Source: Pseudomonas sp. PICF141
GTDB lineage: Bacteria > Pseudomonadota > Gammaproteobacteria > Pseudomonadales > Pseudomonadaceae
Length of the DNA: 64,000 nt
Direction of reading: 5' to 3'
Assembly (NCBI RefSeq): GCF_002286815.1
Contig: NZ_MUNM01000069.1
Span: forward strand, 59,084 to 123,083
A program made the position numbers and the translations under genes. The notes under the pieces were generated by a model. That model was not told where the DNA came from. It made no database searches and saw only the letters and a program-made list of their open reading frames with translations. This document shows, in pieces, positions 51,856 to 58,727 of the stretch; positions within the stretch are counted from its first letter, which is position 1, and every line of letters begins with the position of its first letter.

Positions 51856-53250
51856 ATGGCCGTATTTGCCCATACCATCGGCGCCCAGACCTACCGCTTC
51901 GAGAGCCTCAAGGATGTCATGGCCAAGGCCAGCCCGGCGCGCTCCGGAGATTTTCTGGCCGGCGTTGCCGCCCTCAATGATGGCGAGCGCGTAGCCGCGC
52001 AGATGGCCCTGGCTGACATCCCGCTGACTCATTTCCTGCAAGAAGTACTGATTCCTTACGAGACCGATGAAGTCACTCGGCTGATCATCGACACCCACGA
52101 CAAACAGGCTTTTAAAGCGGTCAGCCACCTCACTGTCGGCGGCTTTCGCGATTGGCTGCTCAGCGATGCCGCCGACGAACAGAGCCTGCGCGCCCTCGCC
52201 CCGGGCCTGACCCCGGAAATGGCCGCCGCCGTGTCGAAGATCATGCGCGTGCAAGACCTGGTGCTGGTGGCGCAGAAAATCCGCGTGATCACGAAATTCC
52301 GCGGCACTCTGGGCCTGCGCGGCCGGCTCTCGACACGTCTGCAACCCAATCACCCCACCGACGAACCGGCCGGTATCGCCGCGAGCATTCTCGATGGCCT
52401 GCTGTACGGCAACGGTGACGCGATGATCGGCATCAACCCGGCCACCGACAGCATCGCTTCGATCTGCGCCATGCTCGAAATGCTCGATGCAATCATCCAG
52501 CGCTACGAAATTCCTACACAGGCCTGCGTGCTGACCCACGTCACCACCTCCATCGAGGCGGTGAACCGCGGAGTTCCGCTGGACCTGGTGTTCCAGTCGA
52601 TCGCCGGCACTGAAGCGGCCAACGCCAGTTTCGGTATCAACCTAAACGTCTTGCAGGAAGGCTATGACGCGGGCTTGAGCCTGAATCGCGGCACGTTGGG
52701 CCAGAATCTGATGTATTTCGAAACCGGCCAAGGCAGCGCCTTGTCGGCCAATGCCCACCACGGCATTGATCAACAGACCTGCGAAACCCGCGCCTACGCC
52801 GTGGCACGCCATTTCAAACCGTTTCTGGTCAACACCGTCGTAGGCTTCATCGGCCCCGAATACCTGTACAACGGCAAACAGATCATCCGTGCCGGCCTCG
52901 AGGACCACTTCTGCGGCAAGCTGCTGGGCGTGCCCATGGGTTGCGACATTTGCTACACCAATCATGCCGAAGCCGATCAGGACGACATGGATACCCTGCT
53001 GACTTTATTGGGCGTGGCCGGGATCAACTTCATCATGGGCATCCCCGGCTCCGACGACATCATGCTCAATTACCAGACCACCTCGTTCCACGACGCCCTC
53101 TACGCCCGGAAAACCCTGGGCCTGAAACCGGCGCCGGAGTTTGAACAGTGGCTGGCGAACATGGGCATCTTCACCCAGGCAGACGGCAAAATTCACTTCG
53201 GCGACAACCTGCCGCCGGCCTTCCGTCAGGCCATGGGGCAACTGGGATGA
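51856..53250 (+). CDS. eutB: Ethanolamine ammonia-lyase large subunit EutB
   Basis: Catalytic TIM-barrel subunit of the adenosylcobalamin-dependent lyase that turns ethanolamine into acetaldehyde and ammonia. 464 residues, close to the enteric length (453). Segments: RVITKFRGTLGLRGRLSTRL, GDAMIGINPATDSIASICAM, QSIAGTEAANASFGINLNVL, GLSLNRGTLGQNLMYFETGQ with the substrate Glu, and MGCDICYTNHAEADQDDMDT. Ends ATGA-overlapped with eutC. Preceded by AGGAGG. No shell-protein or eutA gene is nearby. Confidence 0.96.
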   Translation: MAVFAHTIGAQTYRFESLKDVMAKASPARSGDFLAGVAALNDGERVAAQMALADIPLTHFLQEVLIPYETDEVTRLIIDTHDKQAFKAVSHLTVGGFRDWLLSDAADEQSLRALAPGLTPEMAAAVSKIMRVQDLVLVAQKIRVITKFRGTLGLRGRLSTRLQPNHPTDEPAGIAASILDGLLYGNGDAMIGINPATDSIASICAMLEMLDAIIQRYEIPTQACVLTHVTTSIEAVNRGVPLDLVFQSIAGTEAANASFGINLNVLQEGYDAGLSLNRGTLGQNLMYFETGQGSALSANAHHGIDQQTCETRAYAVARHFKPFLVNTVVGFIGPEYLYNGKQIIRAGLEDHFCGKLLGVPMGCDICYTNHAEADQDDMDTLLTLLGVAGINFIMGIPGSDDIMLNYQTTSFHDALYARKTLGLKPAPEFEQWLANMGIFTQADGKIHFGDNLPPAFRQAMGQLG

Positions 53251-54083
53251 GTATTGAGATGGATAAACCACCTGTCGATCCGCAAAACCCGTTGCTGGAA
53301 CTGCGTCGCCTGACCCCGGCACGTATTGCTCTCGGTCGTACAGGCACCAGCATGCCGACCCGTGCACAGCTGGATTTTCAATACGCCCACGCCCAGGCCC
53401 GGGATGCGGTGCACCTGCCGTTCGATCACAAGGGGCTCAGTTCGCAACTGGCCGAGCGTGGACGTGAGCATCTGCTGCTGCACAGCGCCGCCTCGGATCG
53501 CAACAGCTATCTGCAGCGCCCCGATCTGGGGCGCAAGTTGAGTGATGAGTCGGCGCAGACTCTGCGCGACCATGCTCGGAATCATCCTGACGGGGTGGAC
53601 TTGGCGGTCGTGGTGGCCGATGGGCTCTCGGCATTGGCCGTTCATCGCCACACCTTACCGTTTCTGGCGCGCATGGAAGAACAGACAGCCAATGAGGGCT
53701 GGTCCCTGTCGCCAGTGATCCTGGTGGAACAGGGTCGAGTTGCAGTGGCCGATGAGATTGGCGAGCTGTTAGGCGCGAAGATGGTGGTCATTTTGATCGG
53801 CGAGCGCCCCGGCTTGAGCTCGCCAGACAGCCTGGGACTGTATTTCACCTATAATCCCAAGGTCGGACTGACGGATGCCTATCGCAATTGCATCTCGAAT
53901 GTCCGCCTCGAAGGCTTGAGTTACGGCATGGCAGCACACCGGCTACTGTATTTGATGCGCGAAGCCTGTCGGCGGCAGATATCAGGGGTCAGTCTGAAGG
54001 ACGAAGCCCAGGTTCAGACGCTGGAATCGGACAATGGTGCGGGCATGAAGGGTAATTTCCTACTGAGCCCGTCGGATGCCTGA
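53247..54083 (+). CDS. eutC: Ethanolamine ammonia-lyase small subunit EutC
   Basis: 278 residues. Provides the corrinoid-binding half of the lyase. Seen: RRLTPARIALGRTGTSMPTR, DFQYAHAQARDAVHLPFDHK, VVVADGLSALAVHRHTLPFL, KMVVILIGERPGLSSPDSLG and NCISNVRLEGLSYGMAAHRL. Starts at the ATG that overlaps the eutB stop. Last gene of the ethanolamine block. Confidence 0.95.
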   Translation: MSIEMDKPPVDPQNPLLELRRLTPARIALGRTGTSMPTRAQLDFQYAHAQARDAVHLPFDHKGLSSQLAERGREHLLLHSAASDRNSYLQRPDLGRKLSDESAQTLRDHARNHPDGVDLAVVVADGLSALAVHRHTLPFLARMEEQTANEGWSLSPVILVEQGRVAVADEIGELLGAKMVVILIGERPGLSSPDSLGLYFTYNPKVGLTDAYRNCISNVRLEGLSYGMAAHRLLYLMREACRRQISGVSLKDEAQVQTLESDNGAGMKGNFLLSPSDA

Positions 54084-54196
54084 ACCGTTTCCGCATTGCG
54101 TTTCCATTCAGGATTCAGGCAGGATCGATGCACGGCCGCCAGGGATTTCCCATCGCCGTCACCACGTAAGACAGCCACTTGAAGACGAGACCTACC

Positions 54197-54658
54197 ATGC
54201 GGATTATTCAAGCGACCCTCGAACACCTCGACCTGCTGACCCCGTTGTTCGTCAAATATCGTGAGTTTTACGGTTCCCTGCCGTATCCGGACTCATCCCG
54301 GGCGTTCCTCGAGAAACGCCTGCGGCGCAAGGAATCGGTGATCTACCTGGCCCTGGCCGATGACGACAACAACAAGCTGATGGGTTTCTGTCAGCTATAC
54401 CCCAGCTTTTCGTCCCTTTCGCTTAAACGCGTGTGGATCCTCAACGATATCTACGTCGCCGAAGACGCCCGCCGCCAGTTGGTGGCCGACAACCTGATCC
54501 GTACCGCAAAAAAAATGGCCAAGGAAACCAACGCCGTGCGCATGCGCGTTTCCACCAGCAGCAACAACGAAGTCGCGCAGAAAACCTATGAATCCATCGG
54601 GTTCAGGGAAGACACCGAGTTCAAGAACTACGTATTGCCGATCAGTGAGGAGCTGTAA
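54197..54658 (+). CDS. GNAT family N-acetyltransferase
   Basis: 153 residues, single GNAT fold. The acetyl-CoA signature lies in WILNDIYVAEDARRQLVADN followed by the helix LIRTAKKMAKETNAVRMRVS; the C-terminal EVAQKTYESIGFREDTEFKN is also typical. Substrate unknown. It follows eutC by 113 bases, and a GNAT gene is found at this place in P. aeruginosa too (PA4026). The ATG at 54197 gives a clean N-terminus (MRIIQATLEHLDLL). Confidence 0.85.
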   Translation: MRIIQATLEHLDLLTPLFVKYREFYGSLPYPDSSRAFLEKRLRRKESVIYLALADDDNNKLMGFCQLYPSFSSLSLKRVWILNDIYVAEDARRQLVADNLIRTAKKMAKETNAVRMRVSTSSNNEVAQKTYESIGFREDTEFKNYVLPISEEL

Positions 54659-54723
54659 TGCACTGATGCCTTTGTGGCGAGGAGCTGTGGCGCGCGGGGG
54701 GCTTGCTGTAGCCAGAGGGCTTG

Positions 54724-54861
54724 TCGTGGCGAGGGGGCTTGCCCCCGTTCGGCGGCGCAGCCGTCGTAAAACCTCAGCATGCGGTGTATCTGAAAAACCG
54801 TGACTGCCTGGTTCAGGGGTCGCTTCGCAACCCAACGGGGGCAAGCCCCCTCGCCACAAGG
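54724..54861. repeat. Inverted-pair REP, 'GGCGAGGGGGCTTGCCCCC' family, with decayed neighbour
   Basis: Perfect arms CGTGGCGAGGGGGCTTGCCC (54725-) and GGGGGCAAGCCCCCTCGCCA (54838-) about 80 bases apart, with CGGCGGCGCAGCCG as inner motif. A decayed extra arm (TTGTGGCGAGGAGCTGTGGC, 54672-) lies just before it. The whole 394-base gap from 54659 to dedA holds only this and a promoter; no gene is supported. Confidence 0.82.
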
Positions 54862-54920
54862 ATTGTGCAAAGCCAACAGGCCTATGATCGTCCCGTCGAC
54901 ATCCCTCGCTACAAACTCAA

Positions 54921-54949
54921 GGCGTTTTTCGCTTCTCTCCCCGTATAAT
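54921..54949 (+). promoter_or_regulatory. Candidate dedA promoter
   Basis: Perfect TATAAT (54944-54949) followed by GCCCGC; the -35 at 17-base spacing (GGCGTT) is poor. It lies about 100 bases before the dedA start and leaves a leader without obvious structure. Confidence 0.4.
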
Positions 54950-55052
54950 GCCCGCTCTTCCGGCTCGTAAGAAAATTCACACTTAGCTGTAGTCTTACGC
55001 GAAGCCATCCGCACAGGCCTGCAGAGTCGGGCCATCACCACAGGTGCTTTCC

Positions 55053-55709
55053 ATGGATTTCAACCCGATCGACCTTATCCTGCATCTCGATGTTTACCTC
55101 GACCTGCTGGTGACTAACTACGGGGCATGGATTTACGCCATTCTGTTTCTGGTGATCTTCTGCGAAACCGGTCTGGTGGTGATGCCATTCCTGCCGGGCG
55201 ACTCCCTGCTATTCATCGCCGGCGCTGTGGCGGCCGGTGGCAGTATGGACCCGGTGCTGCTGGGCGGCCTGCTGATGCTGGCGGCGATTCTCGGTGACAG
55301 CACCAACTACGTGATCGGTCGCACCGTCGGCGAAAAACTGTTCAGAAACCCGAACTCGAAAATATTCCGTCGCGACTACCTGCAACAAACCCACGACTTC
55401 TACGAAAAGCACGGCGGCAAAACCGTGACCCTGGCGCGTTTCCTGCCAATCATCCGCACCTTTGCGCCGTTCGTCGCCGGTGTAGGCAAAATGCCTTACC
55501 CTCGTTTCTTTGCCTTCAGCATCCTTGGCACCATCCTCTGGGTGGGGGGCCTGGTCACCCTCGGATACTTCTTCGGTAACGTACCGTTCATCAAGAAAAA
55601 CCTGTCGCTGCTGGTGGTGGGCATCATCTTGCTGTCGCTGCTACCGATGATCATCAGCGTGATCCGCAGCCGCCTCGGTCATACCACGTCCAAAGCCGAA
55701 CCACGCTGA
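55053..55709 (+). CDS. DedA family membrane protein
   Basis: 218 residues, DedA/SNARE-associated family, with 4-6 hydrophobic segments. Seen: FCETGLVVMPFLPGDSLLFI with the conserved acidic residue, LGDSTNYVIGRTVGEKLF, and TLARFLPIIRTFAPFVAGVG containing the essential Arg pair. Family members act in undecaprenyl-phosphate or phospholipid flipping and in envelope homeostasis; close relatives of E. coli YqjA/YghB share these motifs. Six bases upstream of mtfA. Confidence 0.9.
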   Translation: MDFNPIDLILHLDVYLDLLVTNYGAWIYAILFLVIFCETGLVVMPFLPGDSLLFIAGAVAAGGSMDPVLLGGLLMLAAILGDSTNYVIGRTVGEKLFRNPNSKIFRRDYLQQTHDFYEKHGGKTVTLARFLPIIRTFAPFVAGVGKMPYPRFFAFSILGTILWVGGLVTLGYFFGNVPFIKKNLSLLVVGIILLSLLPMIISVIRSRLGHTTSKAEPR

Positions 55710-55715
55710 CTCACG

Positions 55716-56528
55716 ATGTGGTCTCTTAGCGCCTGGCGACGCCAGCGCACTCTGGCCAGGCATCCGATTGCCGACGACATGTGGCAACGGGTGCGCCATC
55801 ACTTAAGGTTTCTCGATGGCCTCAGCGCAGCCGAAGACCAGTGGTTGCGGGAAGCCTGCGTGCTGTTCCTGCAAGACAAACACCTGACCGCCCTTCCCGG
55901 CGTCGAGCTTCACCAGGAGCAACGCTTGCTGCTCGCCGCCCAGGCCCAATTGCCGCTGCTGCACCTGGGCGATCTGAACTGGTATCAGGGTTTTCACGAA
56001 ATCATCCTCTACCCCGACGATTTCCTCAGCCCCCAGCGCCATCGCGATGCCAGCGGCGTCGAACACGAATGGGATGGCGAACACAGCGGCGAAGCCTGGC
56101 AGCAAGGCCCGATCATCCTCGCCTGGCCCGGCGTGATGTCCAGCGGTGGCTGGGAAGGCTACAACCTGGTGATCCACGAACTCGCGCATAAACTCGACAT
56201 GCTCAATGGCGACGCCAATGGCTTGCCACCGCTGCATGCCGATATGCGCGTCAGCGACTGGGCCAAGGTCATGCAAGAAGCCTATGACGACCTCGACCGG
56301 CAACTGGACCGCAACCCGGACGCCGAAACCGCCATCGACCCGTACGCAGCGGAAAACCCCGCCGAATTCTTCGCCGTCACCAGCGAATACTTCTTCAGCG
56401 CCCCGGATTTGCTGCACGAGGCATATCCACAGGTTTATGAGCAGCTTAAGTTGTTTTATCGGCAGGATCCGCTGGCCCGGCTACGGCAACTTCTGGCCGA
56501 GAACCCTGTCTATCAGGCACACGACTAA
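55716..56528 (+). CDS. mtfA: Zinc peptidase MtfA
   Basis: 270-residue M90 metallopeptidase. The HExxH motif is in LVIHELAHKLDMLNGDANG and the third ligand region in ENPAEFFAVTSEYFFSAPDLL, as in E. coli MtfA. That enzyme binds and inactivates the glucose-PTS repressor Mlc; pseudomonads lack that PTS arrangement, so another target is likely. Follows dedA by 6 bases and precedes ppa. Confidence 0.92.
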   Translation: MWSLSAWRRQRTLARHPIADDMWQRVRHHLRFLDGLSAAEDQWLREACVLFLQDKHLTALPGVELHQEQRLLLAAQAQLPLLHLGDLNWYQGFHEIILYPDDFLSPQRHRDASGVEHEWDGEHSGEAWQQGPIILAWPGVMSSGGWEGYNLVIHELAHKLDMLNGDANGLPPLHADMRVSDWAKVMQEAYDDLDRQLDRNPDAETAIDPYAAENPAEFFAVTSEYFFSAPDLLHEAYPQVYEQLKLFYRQDPLARLRQLLAENPVYQAHD

Positions 56529-56550
56529 GGTCTACACGACCTCTGGCGCA

Positions 56551-56579
56551 TGGCAACGGTGGCAGAATATGCCTATAAT
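56551..56579 (+). promoter_or_regulatory. Candidate ppa promoter
   Basis: TGGCAA (56551-56556), 17 bases, TATAAT (56574-56579), 62 bases before the ppa start and after the mtfA stop. -10 is perfect; -35 matches at four of six. Confidence 0.6.
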
Positions 56580-56641
56580 CGCCGCCACTTTTTGGTCAAT
56601 CCGGCCAAGTGTTTTTGGTCAACTAACGGGGGCACCGCCCA

Positions 56642-57169
56642 ATGAGCTACAGCAAGATTCCGGCTGGCAAAGACCTGCCGAACGACATCTACGTCGCGAT
56701 CGAGATCCCGGCCAACCACGCGCCGATCAAATACGAAATCGACAAAGACAGCGATTGCCTGTTCGTTGACCGTTTCATGGCCACCCCGATGTTCTACCCG
56801 GCCAACTACGGTTACATCCCCAACACCCTGGCCGACGACGGTGATCCCCTCGACGTGCTGGTCGTAACCCCTTACCCGGTTGCCCCAGGTTCGGTAATCC
56901 GCGCGCGTCCCGTCGGCATCCTGAACATGACCGACGACGGCGGCGGCGATGCCAAAGTGATCGCGGTTCCACACGACAAGCTGTCCCAGCTGTACGTCGA
57001 CGTAAAGGAATACACCGATCTGCCTGCGCTGCTGATTCAGCAGATCGAGCACTTCTTCGAGAACTACAAAGATCTCGAAAAAGGCAAATGGGTGAAGATC
57101 GAAGGCTGGGCCGGCGCCGATGCCGCTCGCGACGCGATCACCAAGTCGGTTGCTGCCTATAAAGGCTGA
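56642..57169 (+). CDS. ppa: Inorganic pyrophosphatase
   Basis: Family I soluble pyrophosphatase, 175 residues as in E. coli. Signature DGDPLDVLVVTPYPVAPGSV carries the metal-binding aspartates; also IEIPANHAPIKYEIDKDSDC, FYPANYGYIPNTLADDGDPL and VKIEGWAGADAARDAITKSV. Has its own promoter and is followed by a strong terminator, so it is a single-gene unit. Confidence 0.97.
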   Translation: MSYSKIPAGKDLPNDIYVAIEIPANHAPIKYEIDKDSDCLFVDRFMATPMFYPANYGYIPNTLADDGDPLDVLVVTPYPVAPGSVIRARPVGILNMTDDGGGDAKVIAVPHDKLSQLYVDVKEYTDLPALLIQQIEHFFENYKDLEKGKWVKIEGWAGADAARDAITKSVAAYKG

Positions 57170-57199
57170 GAAGCCACGGCACGCTACGATGCTTGAAGA

Positions 57200-57226
57200 A
57201 AAACCCCGGTTGATCCGGGGTTTTTT
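57200..57226 (+). terminator. Rho-independent terminator of ppa
   Basis: AAAACCCCGG, loop TTGAT, CCGGGGTTTTTT, 31 bases past the ppa stop. Confidence 0.93.
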
Positions 57227-57347
57227 GTGGGCGCACACCCAGAAAGTCGCATCTTTAACGGTACGTATAGTGCTTCCTGGCTTTGGTTTTTGCGTGTTTG
57301 GTTTCCACTAAAAGCGCCTTACATCCAGTCTTAAATTTCCCTCGAAA

Positions 57348-57370
57348 TTTGAACGAATCGTTTATTCAAA
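57348..57370. promoter_or_regulatory. Nested-palindrome operator before the S24-type repressor
   Basis: TTTGAA and TTCAAA are 11 bases apart and enclose ACGAATCGT, itself a palindrome. It ends 30 bases before the repressor start, the position of an autoregulatory operator. The sequence around it is AT-rich compared with the flanking genes. Confidence 0.5.
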
Positions 57371-57400
57371 CCCCCATCCTGCGCCAGTAGACTCGTGTTT

Positions 57401-58147
57401 ATGAAAAAGAACACTAGCGGCCCACGGTTTAAAGCACTCCTTGAAGCAGCGAAAATCACTACCACAGGATTTGCCGCTTTCTTCGACACGGAAGCACAAA
57501 ATATCCACAACTGGTACACCCGAGGTGTGCCCGCCTACCGCATGGAAGAGGTCGCCAAATTACTCTCTGTAAATAGCGACTGGCTGAAAACCGGCGAAGG
57601 CCCGAAAGAATCCTCACGCCTGCGCGTGCTCGACGAGTCCGGCAACACCTTCGATGCCCAGGCCATCCGCGGCATCTACACGGTGATCGAGCCCGTCGAC
57701 GTCGAATTGCCCTTCTACAAGGAAACAGCCACCGCCCCGGGTTCCAACAAAACCCACGTCGTCAAAGACCCCAGCCAATCCATCCGCCTGCCTCGCAGCC
57801 ATCTGGACTCCCTGGAAATCAAGCACGCCGATGCTATTTGTATCTGCATGATCGGTAACAGCATGGGCGAAAAGATTGAAGATGGCTCCACGCTTGCGGT
57901 CGACCGTGGGCTGACTCAGGTGATTGATGGGGAAATTTATGCGATCGAGCATGACGGGATGCTGCGGATCAAATACCTGCACCGGATGCCGGGCAATGCG
58001 TTGCGATTGCGCAGCTACAACAGAACCGAGTATCCAGACGAAATCTTCAGTGCCGAACAGATCGACAAGCAAAACATAAGGGTATTGGGATGGGTATTCT
58101 GGTGGTCGACACTCAATAAACGCCGGCCGTCAGTGCCCTTCCTATAA
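57401..58147 (+). CDS. CI/LexA-like transcriptional repressor (HTH + S24 peptidase fold)
   Basis: 248 residues. N-terminal phage-CI-type DNA-binding domain (~6-66; FKALLEAAKITTTGFAAFF, IHNWYTRGVPAYRMEEVAKL) and C-terminal S24 domain with the Ser-Lys pair: Ser154 in MIGNSMGEKIEDGST and Lys191 in DGMLRIKYLHRM. Their 37-residue spacing equals that of E. coli LexA (Ser119/Lys156). No clear Ala-Gly cleavage site is seen ahead of Ser154. No phage genes flank it, so it is an orphan repressor between ppa and fic. Start at the ATG at 57401; a GTG two codons upstream is possible. Confidence 0.85.
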   Translation: MKKNTSGPRFKALLEAAKITTTGFAAFFDTEAQNIHNWYTRGVPAYRMEEVAKLLSVNSDWLKTGEGPKESSRLRVLDESGNTFDAQAIRGIYTVIEPVDVELPFYKETATAPGSNKTHVVKDPSQSIRLPRSHLDSLEIKHADAICICMIGNSMGEKIEDGSTLAVDRGLTQVIDGEIYAIEHDGMLRIKYLHRMPGNALRLRSYNRTEYPDEIFSAEQIDKQNIRVLGWVFWWSTLNKRRPSVPFL

Positions 58148-58159
58148 GCACGCTACCCA

Positions 58160-58297
58160 CTGTGGCGAGGGGGCTTGCCCCCGTTCGACTGCGCAGCAGT
58201 CGCAAACCATTCACTATGGCGGACAGTATGGTTACCGGGTTTACGACTGCTTCGCAGCCGAACGCAGCCTTCGGCAGCTGCTACGCCTCGCCACAAT
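58160..58297. repeat. Chimeric inverted-pair repeat (two REP families)
   Basis: Outer ends TGTGGCGAGG (58161-) and CCTCGCCACA (58286-) belong to the GGCGAGGGGGCTTGCCCCC family, but the right inner part is GCAGCCTTCGGCAGCTGCTA of the other family. Inner arms GTTCGACTGCGCAGCAGTCG and CGACTGCTTCGCAGCCGAAC pair at 18 of 20 positions. Confidence 0.7.
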
Positions 58298-58640
58298 CCG
58301 CTCTACTCCGCATGCCAAGGCTGGGAATTCCTCAAAAAAATCAGTATGCTGCGCCCCACATTTGCGCATCGACCCTTCTTCAGGCTCAGATCGCACCGAC
58401 AAGGCAGATCACTTTCTCGCCAAGTCCCACAGCCGGACGCAAGATCCGGGTGTACGTTTTGAAGGCTGGCGCGGTTTACCAAAAATAAACCAAGCCAGTC
58501 CCCGAGAAGCCGGCCACAAGCCGGCTTTTTAATGCCTGAATATAAAGTCTGAACAACCCATTAACCTGCAGCCAACCACATGTTGCGCGATTCGATCGCA
58601 GCCGGGACGTGAGACGACATGCTGTCCGAACAACTGGACG
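58298..58640 (+). other. Gene-poor stretch with a terminator; possible small RNA or gene remnant
   Basis: No open frame here resembles a protein I know and none has a good ribosome site. The strand context of the terminator at 58507-58530 implies that something is transcribed into it from the left, either read-through from the repressor or a short RNA starting near 58350 (TATGCT at 58347 could be a -10). I cannot support a gene. Confidence 0.3.
58507..58530 (+). terminator. Rho-independent terminator
   Basis: AAGCCGGC, loop CACAA, GCCGGCTT followed by TTT. It is 360 bases past the repressor stop and about 200 bases before fic. Confidence 0.8.
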
Positions 58641-58643
58641 ATG

Positions 58644-58704
58644 AGCCGAATAGACGTCATATTCGGCTCACCACATGAGCCGAATAGCATTTTTAATTGG
58701 CTCA
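58644..58704. promoter_or_regulatory. Tandem palindromic operator before fic
   Basis: GAGCCGAATA (58644-58653), 7 bases, TATTCGGCTC (58661-58670), then a second GAGCCGAATA (58678-58687) and a degenerate partner AATTGGCTC (ending 58704). Two half-overlapping palindromes are repeated at 34-base spacing (about three helical turns), ending 23 bases before the fic start. The Fic protein has a winged-helix end, so self-repression is a natural guess. Confidence 0.6.
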
Positions 58705-58727
58705 CTCATTCCAAGAGTACCGATTCC

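Noticed and set aside
58162..58488. 108-codon plus-strand open frame after the S24 repressor
   Set aside because: Its first half is translated REP sequence and the rest has no recognisable motif or ribosome site.
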